Shown piece after piece: positions 16,018 through 24,074 of a stretch of 64,000 nt of DNA. Numbering within the stretch: position 1 is the stretch's first letter; the number at the start of each line of letters is the position of its first letter. The notes below the pieces were generated by a model. The model had not been told where the DNA came from and did no database searches. It saw only the letters and a program-made list of their open reading frames with translations. Source of the stretch: Solwaraspora sp. WMMA2056. GTDB taxonomy: Bacteria > Actinomycetota > Actinomycetes > Mycobacteriales > Micromonosporaceae. Location: NCBI RefSeq assembly GCF_030345095.1, contig NZ_CP128360.1, positions 62,001 through 126,000 of the forward strand. Direction: 5' to 3'. A program made the translations under genes and the position numbers.

Positions 16018-16827
16018 ATGGCATCGACCCGAGTAGGCGACGCGACGATCCACTACGACGAGATCGGCGACGGGCCACCCGTACTGCTGATCCATGCTGG
16101 CATCGCCGACCGCCGCATGTGGCAGGCGCAGCTCGCCGCGCTGTCCGGCCAGGCCCGGCTGATCGCCATGGACCTGCGCGGGTACGGCGAATCCGACCTG
16201 CCGTCGGCGGTGTTCGCCCACCACGACGACGTGATCGGGCTGCTCGACGCGCTCGGCGTCGCCCGCGCCACCCTGGTCGGTTGCTCGTTCGGCGGCGCGG
16301 TGGCCCTCGACGCCACGCTCGCCCACCCGGACCGGGTGACCGGGCTCGCCCTGTTCGGCTCCGCGCTGGGCGGCCACGACTGGTCCGACGCCACCGAGAC
16401 GCTCTGGGACGACCTCGTCGGGCAGGTCGACCCCGAGGACCTGGACGCGATGGCCGACGCCGAGGTGCGGTTCTGGGTCGTCGGCCCGCACCGCCAACCG
16501 GCCGACGTCGACCCGACGCTGCTCAGCCTCGCCCGCGAAATGGACCGACGTGCCCTCGCCGCCGAAGCCGCACTCGGCGACGTCACCCAGCACGAACTCG
16601 ACCCACCGGCGGCCCGGCGGCTCGGCGAGATCGGCGTACCGGTGCTCGTCGCCGCCGGCGCCCTCGACGTGCCGGACATCCGCACCCTGGCCGACCTGCT
16701 CGCCGCCGGCATCCCGCAGGCCCGGCGGCTGCCCGACGTGCCCGGCGCGGCGCACCTGCTGCCGCTGGAACGCCCGGCCGAGGTCAACGCCGCGCTGCAC
16801 GACTTCCTCGCCGCCCTACCGCACTGA
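16018..16827 (+). CDS. Alpha/beta-fold hydrolase
   Basis: This 269-residue protein has a full alpha/beta hydrolase pattern: PVLLIHAG (oxyanion strand), MDLRGYGES, the nucleophile elbow VGCSFGGAV (Ser in GxSxG), the acid residue in AAGALDVPD and the His in GAAHLLPLERP. It resembles small esterases and 3-oxoadipate enol-lactonase-like hydrolases, but no aromatic pathway genes are near and the substrate is open. The ATG at 16018 follows TAGGCT by 9 bases with no binding site, so the transcript may be leaderless. Three tandem hairpin repeats follow the stop. Confidence 0.9.
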   Translation: MASTRVGDATIHYDEIGDGPPVLLIHAGIADRRMWQAQLAALSGQARLIAMDLRGYGESDLPSAVFAHHDDVIGLLDALGVARATLVGCSFGGAVALDATLAHPDRVTGLALFGSALGGHDWSDATETLWDDLVGQVDPEDLDAMADAEVRFWVVGPHRQPADVDPTLLSLAREMDRRALAAEAALGDVTQHELDPPAARRLGEIGVPVLVAAGALDVPDIRTLADLLAAGIPQARRLPDVPGAAHLLPLERPAEVNAALHDFLAALPH

Positions 16828-16902
16828 ACCGCCCTGGGCGGTCAGACCGCGCTGAACCGCCCAGGGCGGTCAGACCGCGCTGACCCCCCCTGGGCGGTCA
16901 GG
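16824..16902. repeat. Three tandem 28-bp hairpin units between convergent genes
   Basis: Units begin at 16824, 16852 and 16880. The first two differ by one base and the third is truncated. Each contains the palindrome ACCGCCCWGGGCGGT or a close variant, so the block forms serial hairpins. It fills the gap between the hydrolase stop and the asparaginase stop and probably terminates both genes. Confidence 0.85.
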
Positions 16903-17896
16903 GCAGTGCCCGTACGGTGCCGACCGGCTGGCCGCCGCCGACCACCACCGCCCCGGCGAGCTGCACCAACGCCGGCTCGGCCGCGTCGTCGTCGCTGACC
17001 CCGAGCCGACGCAGCGCCGCCACCACCGGCGGTACCGCCGCCCGCATCGCCCCGTCGTCGACCTTCACCGCGACCGCGCCCACGTCCGGTACGGCGACCG
17101 CCAGCACACCCTCCGCGCCGACCTTGGCCAGCAGACCGGGCACCGCCCGCATCAACCGGGTGTCCGCCCGGCCGGTGCCGCCGACCAGTTCCGGGTACGC
17201 GCGCATCGCATCGGCCACGGTCCGCTCCACCGAGCCGGGCTGGCCGGACACCAACCGCAGGAACGCCCGCGCCACCGCCGTCAACGACACCGCGAGCACC
17301 GGCGCGCCGCAGCCGTCCACGCCGACGGCGGCCGCCGGCTCACCGGCCAGCTCCTGCACCGCGTCCCGGATCCGCTCCTGCAGCGGATGCTCCGGATGCC
17401 AGTACTCGTCCACCGGCCAGCCGGCCGCCCGGCAGGTCAACAGCATCCCGGCGTGCTTGCCGGAACAGTTCATCTGCAGCCGGCTCGGCCCGCCGCCGGC
17501 CCGCAGTACGGCGGCCGCCGCCGCCTCGCCCATCGGCAGGTCCGGCGGGCACCGCAACGCCGCCTCGGTCAACCCGACGCAGCGCAGCAGCGCCGCCACC
17601 CGGGCCAGGTGGAAGTCCTCGCCGCTGTGGCTGGCGCAGACCAGGGCCAGATCGGCCGGATCGGTCAGGCGCAGCCCGGCCCGCAACATGCCGACCGCCT
17701 GCAGCGGCTTGTTCGCCGACCGGGGAAAGACCGGCGACGTCACGTCACCGAACTGCTCCCGGCAGGCGCCGTCGGCTCCGAGGACGACCAGCGACCCCCG
17801 GTGCGTACTCTCCACGAAACCGGACCGGACCACCTCGACCAGTGGGACCCCACCGGCGTACCGGGCCGGGGCCGCCACCGCGCCGGGCCCGCTCAC
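16898..17896 (-). CDS. Asparaginase II-like protein (COG4448)
   Basis: This 332-residue protein begins its conserved part with PLVEVVRSGFVES and contains the family blocks VFPRSANKPLQA, ALVCASHSGEDFH, MNCSGKHAGML and GVDGCGAPV, followed by GTGRADT. The family (L-asparaginase II, distinct from the type I/II bacterial fold) is found in actinobacteria and rhizobia and hydrolyses asparagine to aspartate and ammonia. The GTG at 17896 overlaps the stop of the upstream BKACE-type gene by 4 bases, so the two form an operon of amino-acid-related enzymes. The convergent side carries a triple hairpin terminator. Confidence 0.9.
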   Translation of the reverse strand: MSGPGAVAAPARYAGGVPLVEVVRSGFVESTHRGSLVVLGADGACREQFGDVTSPVFPRSANKPLQAVGMLRAGLRLTDPADLALVCASHSGEDFHLARVAALLRCVGLTEAALRCPPDLPMGEAAAAAVLRAGGGPSRLQMNCSGKHAGMLLTCRAAGWPVDEYWHPEHPLQERIRDAVQELAGEPAAAVGVDGCGAPVLAVSLTAVARAFLRLVSGQPGSVERTVADAMRAYPELVGGTGRADTRLMRAVPGLLAKVGAEGVLAVAVPDVGAVAVKVDDGAMRAAVPPVVAALRRLGVSDDDAAEPALVQLAGAVVVGGGQPVGTVRALP

Positions 17897-18729
17897 CGGG
17901 CGGCCAGGCCGAGCAGTTCCCGGGCCTGCGCCGGGGTGGCCGGCGGACGCTGCGCCACCTGGGCCAGGCTGACCGCGCGGGCCACCAGCTGCATGTTCGA
18001 CTCGACCGGGCGGCCCTTGGCGTAGCTGAGGGTGTCCTCCATGCCGACCCGCAGATGCCCGCCGGCGGACAGCGCGGCGAACATCACCGGCAGGCTGGAC
18101 CGGCCGATCCCGGTGGCCGAGAAGGTGGTGCCCGCCGGCAGGTCCCGGATCGCCCGGGTGCAGGCGACGAGCGCGGCCGTCGTGCCGGGCATGCCGCCGG
18201 GCACCCCCATCACCAGGTCGACGTGGACGTGACCGCCGGCCGGCAGCCCGTACCGGTCGAGTAGTCGCTGCAGCGCGGCCAGCTGCCCCAGGTCGAAGAT
18301 CTCGTACTCCGGCACGATGCCCCGGTCCTGCATCCGGGTGTGCAGCTCGACGATGAACTCCCACCGGTTGCTGAACACGTCGTCGCCGAAGTTGACCGTG
18401 CCCATCGTGCAGGACGCCATCTCGGGGCCGGCGTCGAGCACGGCCAGCCGGTCGGCTTCCGGGTCGGTGACGGCCCCGCCGGTGGAGAGCTGGACGATCA
18501 GGTCGGTCCGCTCCCGCAGCGCCTCTACCGTGGCTCGCAACCGGCCCGGGTCCAATGTCGGGGCGGCGTCGTCGTCACGGACGTGGACGTGGATCACCGA
18601 CGCGCCGATCGCGGCGCATTCGACCGCCGTACGCAGCAGTTCGTCGAGGGTGACCGGCAGCGCGGGCGCCTCGTGCCGGGCCGTTTCGGCACCGGTCGGC
18701 GCGACCGTGATCAACGTCGTTGTCGTCAT
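17893..18729 (-). CDS. 3-keto-5-aminohexanoate cleavage (BKACE, DUF849) family protein
   Basis: This 278-residue TIM-barrel protein has the BKACE metal-site motifs IHVHVRD (residues about 46-52) and GGHVHVDLVMGVPGG, plus QLSTGGAVTDPE and a C-terminal GGHLRVGMEDTL block. BKACE enzymes condense a beta-keto acid with acetyl-CoA; substrates range from 3-keto-5-aminohexanoate to dehydrocarnitine. Without lysine-fermentation genes nearby the substrate is undetermined. The ATG is at 18729, and the end overlaps the asparaginase start. Confidence 0.9.
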   Translation of the reverse strand: MTTTTLITVAPTGAETARHEAPALPVTLDELLRTAVECAAIGASVIHVHVRDDDAAPTLDPGRLRATVEALRERTDLIVQLSTGGAVTDPEADRLAVLDAGPEMASCTMGTVNFGDDVFSNRWEFIVELHTRMQDRGIVPEYEIFDLGQLAALQRLLDRYGLPAGGHVHVDLVMGVPGGMPGTTAALVACTRAIRDLPAGTTFSATGIGRSSLPVMFAALSAGGHLRVGMEDTLSYAKGRPVESNMQLVARAVSLAQVAQRPPATPAQARELLGLAAR

Positions 18730-18790
18730 GGCGCGATCTTCGCATGCCGGCTGCGTGGCCGGTCAGGGCTCGACTGTCGGGGCTTTCCCG

Positions 18791-19885
18791 TCAGTCTTCC
18801 TCGACGGCCGCCGCGAACTCGCCGACGCGCAGCGGGGCGTCGGCGGGCACGTTGCGTTTGAGTACCGCCAGCGCGATCATCCCGAGCTCGTGGTGGCGCA
18901 CGGCGGTGCCGACGAACCCGACCGTACGGCCGTCCACGGTCAGCGGGGTGCCGGCGTCCGGCGGGATGTCACTGGCCACCCCGTCCAGGTGCAGCAGCGC
19001 CAGCCGGCGCGGCGGCCGGCCCAGGTTGTGCACCCGGGCCACCGTCTCCTGCCCCCGGTAGCAGCCTTTGTCCAGGTGGACCGCCGGCCCGAGCAGCCCG
19101 ACCTCCGCCGGGATCGTGCGGTGGTCGGTCTCCAGGCCCACCCGAGGGGTACGCGCGGCGACCCGGACCGCCTCGTACGCCCACAACCCGGCCGGGGCGA
19201 TCCCGGCCTCGGTCGCTGCGGCCACCAGCTGCGCCATCGCGGCCCGGGGCACCAGCAGGTCGACACCGAGCGGCACCCGACGCGCCCACCCGCCGGCGTA
19301 CGGGCCGTCGCCCGGCAGCTCGGTCACCGCGTACAGCGCGGTGGGCCGGCCGGGCAGCGACCCGGCGGCGAACTTCGGCCCCGGCACCGCCAGCAGGTCC
19401 GGCGCGGCCAGCCCGGTCACGCCCAGCGCGGCGGCAGCGTCGGCCGCCGCCGGCCCGACCAGCGACAGCAGCGCCCAGTCGGCGGTCACCACGGCCGGGT
19501 CGACCTGGGTGAAGAACCGCATCTTCAGCAGGTACGCCAACAGGTCGTCGGCCATCGCCGGCTCGGTGTCCAGCCAGGTGGTGGTGCCGTCCTCGGCGAC
19601 CATGGCGTGCTGCTCGACGTGGCCGTGCGGGGAGAGCACCAGCAGTTCGGTGCCCTGCCCGGCCCGCAGCGTCGCCAGGTGCTGGGTGGTGAGGGTGTGC
19701 AGCCAGCCGATCCGTTCCGCGCCCGGCACCGCCAGCACGCCCCGGTTGCTCCGGTCGACCAGCCCGACCTCGGTGTCCAGCCGGCGCTGCTCGCGCATCG
19801 GGTCGCCGTAGTGGGCGGCGACCCCGCCGTCACGGGCTCCGGGGGTGATCGCGGCGACGTCCACCGCGCCCGGCAGATCGATCAT
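18791..19885 (-). CDS. ygfZ: YgfZ/GcvT-family folate-binding protein
   Basis: This 364-residue protein carries the diagnostic YgfZ motif KGCYRGQE at about residue 275 and a GcvT-like N-terminal region (REQRRLDTEVGLVDRSNRGVL). YgfZ proteins help assemble or repair iron-sulfur enzymes in a folate-dependent manner. The ATG at 19885 follows GGAGG by 6 bases. The binding site and start lie in the first copy of a 26-bp tandem duplication whose second copy is the 3' end of the upstream fur gene. The neighbouring Fur-family regulator may link the gene to iron supply. Confidence 0.92.
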   Translation of the reverse strand: MIDLPGAVDVAAITPGARDGGVAAHYGDPMREQRRLDTEVGLVDRSNRGVLAVPGAERIGWLHTLTTQHLATLRAGQGTELLVLSPHGHVEQHAMVAEDGTTTWLDTEPAMADDLLAYLLKMRFFTQVDPAVVTADWALLSLVGPAAADAAAALGVTGLAAPDLLAVPGPKFAAGSLPGRPTALYAVTELPGDGPYAGGWARRVPLGVDLLVPRAAMAQLVAAATEAGIAPAGLWAYEAVRVAARTPRVGLETDHRTIPAEVGLLGPAVHLDKGCYRGQETVARVHNLGRPPRRLALLHLDGVASDIPPDAGTPLTVDGRTVGFVGTAVRHHELGMIALAVLKRNVPADAPLRVGEFAAAVEED

Positions 19886-19927
19886 CGTTTGCCTCCGCAC
19901 TGATCGATCATCGGTTGCCTCCGCACT
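19876..19927. repeat. 26-bp tandem duplication spanning the fur end and the ygfZ start
   Basis: Bases 19876-19901 and 19902-19927 are identical except for one base. The right copy encodes the last residues and stop of fur; the left copy supplies the GGAGG site and ATG of ygfZ. Confidence 0.9.
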
Positions 19928-20339
19928 GCTGGCAGATGCCGAACAGGGCCATGTGCCCGATGTCGACCTGGAAACCCCGCTCGGTGGCCAGCGCGGTGAT
20001 CAGCGGCTCGGCCAGCGCCGGATCCATCTCCGCCACCGACTTGCAGGACCGGCAGACCAGGTGCACGTGCTGGTCGTCGGTGACCGGGTGGAAGGTGGGT
20101 GACCCGTGCGACAGGTGGGTGTGGGTGACCAGGCCGAGCTCTTCGAGCAGCTCCAGCGTCCGGTAGATGGTGGTGATGTTCACGCCGGCGGCGACCTCGC
20201 GGACCGCCGTGTGCACCTGCTCCGGGGTGGCGTGGCCCAGCTCGTGCACCGCTTCCAGGATCAGCTGGCGCTGCGCGGTGAGCCGTAGCCCGCGCGAACG
20301 CAGCATCTCAGCAAGCGATGAGTCGACCACCGTTCCCAT
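19908..20339 (-). CDS. Fur-family metal-responsive regulator
   Basis: This 143-residue protein has a winged helix at about 10-85 (RLTAQRQLILEAVHELGHATPEQV, then NITTIYRTLELLEELGLV) and a dimerisation domain. The metal-site segment is DQHVHLVCRSCKSV, and two CxxC pairs (CRSC and CQQC) would bind structural zinc. Sequence alone cannot separate Fur, Zur and PerR; the short C terminus ending CQQCGGNR is like actinobacterial Fur/Zur-type members. The ATG is at 20339. The downstream ygfZ gene starts in a duplicated copy of its own 3' end. Confidence 0.92.
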   Translation of the reverse strand: MGTVVDSSLAEMLRSRGLRLTAQRQLILEAVHELGHATPEQVHTAVREVAAGVNITTIYRTLELLEELGLVTHTHLSHGSPTFHPVTDDQHVHLVCRSCKSVAEMDPALAEPLITALATERGFQVDIGHMALFGICQQCGGNR

Positions 20340-20375
20340 CCTAGCGCCGCTCCGCCCATCCGCTGGCGAGCCGGA

Positions 20376-21035
20376 TCAGCCGCCGACCCGGATCAGCCGG
20401 GCCGACAGGTGCGGCGACAGCGGCTGGCCCACCGCGGCCATCTCCTGCGCGTACAGCAGGGCGCCCTCGACGATGCCGAACAGCCGGTGCCCGCCGGTGA
20501 CCTCCTTGGCGGTGCCGGTCCGGACCACCGCGTCGGTGGCTAACTCGACCTGCACCCCGGTGATCCGGCCCAGGTAGAGCTCCATCACCCCGGTCGGCGT
20601 CATCATCGTCGCCTCCAGTTCGCCGGTCGCCCGACCCTCGGCGTCGGTGACCGCCCGCCACCAGCCGAGCTCACGGCCGACCGGGCGCACCGGGTGGGAC
20701 TGCTCGTCGAGCAGCCAGGCCCGGGACTCGTACCGCAGGAACGGCCGGCCGTCGTGGCTGATCCGGATCTCCTGCGCGTAGTCGAAGTCCTCGATCGTGG
20801 GGTACCCGCCCCGGCCGCGGCCGCGCCACAGGCCGATGTACGGCAGCAGGGCGTTCAGCGCCGGATGCAGCTTCGGGCCGACCCGCAGGTCGTGGCTCTC
20901 CTCGAAGGGGTATGGCTCCACCGGCGGGGCGTCCAGCCACGGCGGCCGGACCGGATCCGGGTCCGCCCCGGCCGGTCGTTGCGTCCCGGGCGCGCTGCCC
21001 GGCTGTCCCGTCCCGGGCGCGCTGCTCGCGCTCAT
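20376..21035 (-). CDS. Nitrobindin-type heme-binding beta-barrel protein
   Basis: This 219-residue protein has a Pro/Gly-rich N terminus (about 1-45) and a beta-barrel with the GLWRGRGRGGYP motif (GxWxGxG) near residue 68, then IEDFDYAQEIRISHDGRPFL. This is the FABP-like nitrobindin family (DUF1794), which binds ferric heme and can detoxify peroxynitrite. The ATG at 21035 has GGAGG 3-4 bases upstream. It lies next to a Fur-family regulator and ygfZ, a plausible iron/heme context. The gap to the upstream 33-residue gene holds imperfect GCCATGGACGACGGTG-like repeats. Confidence 0.9.
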   Translation of the reverse strand: MSASSAPGTGQPGSAPGTQRPAGADPDPVRPPWLDAPPVEPYPFEESHDLRVGPKLHPALNALLPYIGLWRGRGRGGYPTIEDFDYAQEIRISHDGRPFLRYESRAWLLDEQSHPVRPVGRELGWWRAVTDAEGRATGELEATMMTPTGVMELYLGRITGVQVELATDAVVRTGTAKEVTGGHRLFGIVEGALLYAQEMAAVGQPLSPHLSARLIRVGG

Positions 21036-21098
21036 CGGTCCTCCGCTTCGTCACCGTCGTCCATGGCACCGTCGCCCATGGCGCTGTCGTCCACGGCA

Positions 21099-21200
21099 TC
21101 ATCGTCCACGGCAGATGCGGACCGCGAGGTAGACCAGGCCACCGGTGAGCGCGCCGAAGCCCGCCACCAGCAGGCTGACGAACCCGATCTCGGTCACCAT
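21099..21200 (-). CDS. 33-residue single-span membrane protein
   Basis: A short ORF starting at the ATG at 21200 encodes MVTEIGFVSLLVAGFGALTG and continues with a hydrophobic stretch to ICRGR and stop. It has one predicted membrane span with a basic cytoplasmic end. AGGAT lies 9 bases upstream of the ATG. It lies upstream of the nitrobindin gene on the same strand and divergent from the DsrE gene. The reading frame is protein-like in composition, but the call rests on hydropathy and position. The function is unknown. Confidence 0.6.
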   Translation of the reverse strand: MVTEIGFVSLLVAGFGALTGGLVYLAVRICRGR

Positions 21201-21225
21201 GACACGGTCATCCTATGCTGGCCGC

Positions 21226-21591
21226 ATGGCTCGCACTCTCGTCGTGAAGGCGACCGCCGGCTCCGACGAGCCGGAGCGGTGCGCCCAGGCGTTCACCGTA
21301 GCGGGCACCGCCGCCGCGGCCGGCGTCGAGGTGTCGCTCTGGCTGACCGGCGAATCGGCCTGGTTCGGGCTGCCGGACCGGGCGGCCGCGTTCGATCTGC
21401 CGCACTCGGCTCCGCTGCCCGACCTGCTCGACGCGGTGCTGACCAGCGGCGGAACTGTCACCGTCTGTACGCAGTGCGCGGCGCGGCGCGGGATCGGCCC
21501 GGACGACGTACTGCCCGGCGTGCGCATCGCCGGGGCCGCTGTCTTCGTCGAGGAGATCATGGCCGACGAGGTGCAGGCCCTCGTCTACTGA
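21226..21591 (+). CDS. DsrE-family protein
   Basis: This 121-residue protein opens with MARTLVVKATAGSDEPERCA and carries a central VSLWLTGESAWFGL block and VTVCTQCAARRGI. These features match the DsrE/DsrF-like family of small sulfur-relay or sulfur-carrier proteins; the two cysteines in CTQC could carry sulfur, although most actinobacterial members are uncharacterised. The ATG at 21226 lies 6 bases after TATGCT, so the mRNA is probably leaderless. The repeat element of family A follows 16 bases after the stop. Confidence 0.85.
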   Translation: MARTLVVKATAGSDEPERCAQAFTVAGTAAAAGVEVSLWLTGESAWFGLPDRAAAFDLPHSAPLPDLLDAVLTSGGTVTVCTQCAARRGIGPDDVLPGVRIAGAAVFVEEIMADEVQALVY

Positions 21592-21606
21592 TCCCCACCC
21601 ACGCCT

Positions 21607-21686
21607 CATGATCGCGACGATCTTGCACTTATCGTTGGACAAATCGGATAAATCTTCTCGATAACTGCAAGATCGTCGGGATCATG
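21607..21686. repeat. Palindromic intergenic repeat, family A, copy 2
   Basis: Arms 21607-21634 and 21659-21686 pair with two mismatches around a 24-base AT-rich loop. The outer 20 bases are identical to copy 1 at 3917. It lies between the convergent DsrE gene and a membrane-protein gene and is flanked by CCCCACCC and GGGGTGGGG. Terminator or repeat element. Confidence 0.85.
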
Positions 21687-21695
21687 GGGGTGGGG

Positions 21696-22151
21696 TCAGC
21701 GGCGGCTGGTGGCTCGGCGTACCGCAGCCGCGCTGTAGGCCACGGCCGCGACGCCGGCGAACGCGCCGACGGCGATCAACGACGCGCCGATCGGCCAGAG
21801 ACTCGCGTCACCCTCGGACGGGACGGTCACCGCGTCGGCGACCCAGATCGCGGTGAGCGTGACCGGCACCGCGATCGTCACGGCCGACGGACGGCGCAGC
21901 CAGCCGCCAGCGGCGGCGAGCACTGCCAGCACCCCGACCAGGGCGACGACCCGCCACGGCTGGTATGGACCGGTCTCCTCCAGGGAACCGGCGGCCAGTT
22001 CCCTCTCCCCGTGCCAACCGAGCAGCAGCAGATAGCCGGCCACGGTGACGACAGCGGATCCGATCGCGACGACCGCGCCGGGGATCCGGAGCCCCGGCGC
22101 ACGAGCGGAGAGGTCGGTACGGGGTGCGGCGGAGAGACGAGCTTCGGTCAT
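21696..22151 (-). CDS. Predicted membrane protein, four spans
   Basis: This 151-residue protein has four hydrophobic segments (GAVVAIGSAVVTVAGYLLLL, VVALVGVLAVLAAAGGWL, AVTIAVPVTLTAIWVADAV, GASLIAVGAFAGVAAVAYSA) and a basic C terminus. No family was recognised. The ATG at 22151 has GAGAGAC close upstream; an upstream in-frame start at 22187 is possible. The downstream neighbour is a family A palindrome that probably ends its transcript. Confidence 0.75.
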   Translation of the reverse strand: MTEARLSAAPRTDLSARAPGLRIPGAVVAIGSAVVTVAGYLLLLGWHGERELAAGSLEETGPYQPWRVVALVGVLAVLAAAGGWLRRPSAVTIAVPVTLTAIWVADAVTVPSEGDASLWPIGASLIAVGAFAGVAAVAYSAAAVRRATSRR

Positions 22152-22199
22152 GTCTCTCAGTCTCGCCGCCCGCCGCCGGCCCGGCATGAGTGTGGATAC

Positions 22200-23048
22200 T
22201 CAGCAACCGAAGACGGTCGAGGCGATCCGGAGCCTGTCGCCGTCGGCCTGCACCACGACGCCGGCATCGCCGTCGCGGTAGGCGTACCGCGCCGGTGCGG
22301 TGTCGGCGACCACCACCGCCGGGTCACCGACCTCGGTTGCCAGCGCCTCGGCGATCCGTTCGGCCTGGCCGGTGCCGGCCGCGACGGCGCTGCGCAGCCA
22401 GCCGCCCGCCGGGCAGGGCACCATGACCGTCCGCTCGGTCCGCACATCGGTCGCCCCGAGCAGCGCCAGCAGCCGGGCGGGTTCGTCATCGGAGTCGCCG
22501 GCCGACGCGGTGACGTCCACCGCGCCGGACTCCACCGGCCGACAGCCCGAACTGATCCGGAACTCCAGCACGCCGGGCGCGGTCAGCAACCCCCGTACGG
22601 CGACGAACTCCCCCGCGTCGGCGGTCAGCCGGGAGGACCCGCCGGTGGTGTCGCCGTGGCGGGTCCGCGCCACGTAGTGCGCCGGCAGCCGCTGCGCGAC
22701 CCGGTCCAGCAGCGCCGGGCCCGACTCGGCACCGGTGTGCGCGGTCAACACCCGGGTCAGCTCCGCGCCGGGGCGCACCGGGGTGATCCGGCAGCCGGAC
22801 CGGACCACCTCGGCGCCGACGACCATCACGCCGGCGTCGCCGACGGCCGCCGTGAGGTCGACCGCCACCCGGTCCACGACCGGACGGGCGTCGGCGATGC
22901 TGCGTTGCTCTCTGACCGTCGGGGCGTCCTGTCGGACCGAGACGACGGCCAGGCCGAGCAGCAGCACCGCCCACGCACCGGAGACGGCGGCCAGCACCCA
23001 GCGGCGGCGTGACCGCCCCGGCGGAGTTGACGGCGGATCGAGACTCAC
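22200..23048 (-). CDS. Membrane-anchored extracytoplasmic protein of unknown function
   Basis: This 282-residue protein has a basic N terminus, one membrane span (about 17-40: WVLAAVSGAWAVLLLGLAVV) and a soluble domain with scattered Cys (RSGCRITP, SSGCRPVES, VPCPAGG, final FGC) that could form disulfides outside the cell. It resembles the hypothetical secreted proteins common in Micromonosporaceae; no catalytic motif was seen. The GTG at 23048 has only a weak binding site. The winged-helix regulator gene lies 70 bases upstream on the same strand, so the two may form an operon. Confidence 0.75.
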   Translation of the reverse strand: MSLDPPSTPPGRSRRRWVLAAVSGAWAVLLLGLAVVSVRQDAPTVREQRSIADARPVVDRVAVDLTAAVGDAGVMVVGAEVVRSGCRITPVRPGAELTRVLTAHTGAESGPALLDRVAQRLPAHYVARTRHGDTTGGSSRLTADAGEFVAVRGLLTAPGVLEFRISSGCRPVESGAVDVTASAGDSDDEPARLLALLGATDVRTERTVMVPCPAGGWLRSAVAAGTGQAERIAEALATEVGDPAVVVADTAPARYAYRDGDAGVVVQADGDRLRIASTVFGC

Positions 23049-23118
23049 CGGCCCATCGTGCCAGGTGCCGGCGACTGCCCACGCCAGGCCGGCGACCGGA
23101 CCCGCCGACAGGTCCGCG

Positions 23119-23772
23119 TCAGGCCGGCGTCCGGACCCGGTTGTCGGCCGGCGATGTGACGGTCTGGTCCTCCGGTGCCGGCGCCAGGGGCGTCGGGACC
23201 AGGGGATCCAGGTGTGCGCCGGGATAGCCGGCGTACCCGTGGTCGTCGGGGTCGGCGTAACCGTCGTCGACCGGGTAGCCGTCGTCCACCCCGTCGGCTG
23301 TCGCAGGGGTGGCCAGCCGGTAACCGACTCCGCGTACGGTCTGGATCTCCAGGCCGCCGCCGGCGCTGCGCAACTTGCGGCGCAGGCGTTTGACCGCGGA
23401 GTGCAGGATCGCGGTGTCGCCGAGGTAGGCCCCACCCCAGACGGTGCCGAAGAGACGTTCGTAGGTCCAGACGACGACGGGCGGCGTGGCGAGCCGGGCG
23501 AGCAGTTCCCGCTCCAGGCGGGTCAGGGCCAGTGGCTCGCCGCGCCAGGTGACGAGATGTCCCGGCACGTCGACGACGAGGTCACCGAGGACGACCGGCG
23601 CCGTCGGCGGCGGGGTCTCGGTGGGTACGGGCGGAAAGAGCATCGCCCGCAGCTCGGAAAGATCCGCACATATCACTACTGTGCCGCAGTCGTCGAGCCG
23701 TCTCACCACGCGCTCGCGGACCGCAACGTCAGCGGTGACACAGACAACCAGTGGCACTTCACCGTTGACCAC
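23119..23772 (-). CDS. OmpR-type winged-helix regulator with degenerate receiver and acidic tail
   Basis: This 217-residue protein starts with a receiver-like strand (PLVVCVTADVAVRERVVRRL) but no clear phosphorylation site. A trans_reg_C winged helix follows (about 75-150: LALTRLERELLARLA, then ILHSAVKRLRRKLRS, IQTVRGVGYRLA). The tail repeats DDGYPVDDGYADPDDHGY. The GTG at 23772 was chosen because GGGGAGG lies 6 bases upstream; an ATG at 23802 lacks a site. TTGACT (23827-23832) and TTGTCT (23804-23809), spaced 17 bases, are a candidate promoter. It is probably not a classical two-component regulator, since no kinase is near. Confidence 0.82.
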   Translation of the reverse strand: MVNGEVPLVVCVTADVAVRERVVRRLDDCGTVVICADLSELRAMLFPPVPTETPPPTAPVVLGDLVVDVPGHLVTWRGEPLALTRLERELLARLATPPVVVWTYERLFGTVWGGAYLGDTAILHSAVKRLRRKLRSAGGGLEIQTVRGVGYRLATPATADGVDDGYPVDDGYADPDDHGYAGYPGAHLDPLVPTPLAPAPEDQTVTSPADNRVRTPA

Positions 23773-24074
23773 CGCATTCCTCCCCAGGTAGCTGCGTGTC
23801 ATCAGACAACGCCGTTTAGTCGCCGTAGTCAACAGCGACAGTCACCGATACCAGTCCCGCCCGACGCTCGACCACAAACTGTCCGGTTACTGCCTGAAAA
23901 CTGCCCAACATTCCCCATTGATCACCCACGCCACCCGCTAAAGCATGACTCGTAGCCGTCGTGCGAGGACTTTCCGTAGATCATCTCCGCGCACGCGCCG
24001 AGCGGACTCCGGGCTTTCCGGGTCGCTGGTCTGCGGCCCGCCGGGTGCGGGCCGCCACGAGCTTGGGGGACCAC
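23773..24074. other. Divergent intergenic region upstream of the subtilase gene
   Basis: It contains the binding site and promoter of the minus-strand winged-helix gene and the leader of the plus-strand subtilase gene (GGGGGA at 24066-24070 before its GTG). No other gene is convincing. It has no strong hairpin. Confidence 0.5.

Noticed and set aside
16824-16902. Possible CRISPR because of three tandem repeats
   Set aside because: The repeats abut with no spacers, number only three and form self-complementary hairpins; no cas gene is near.
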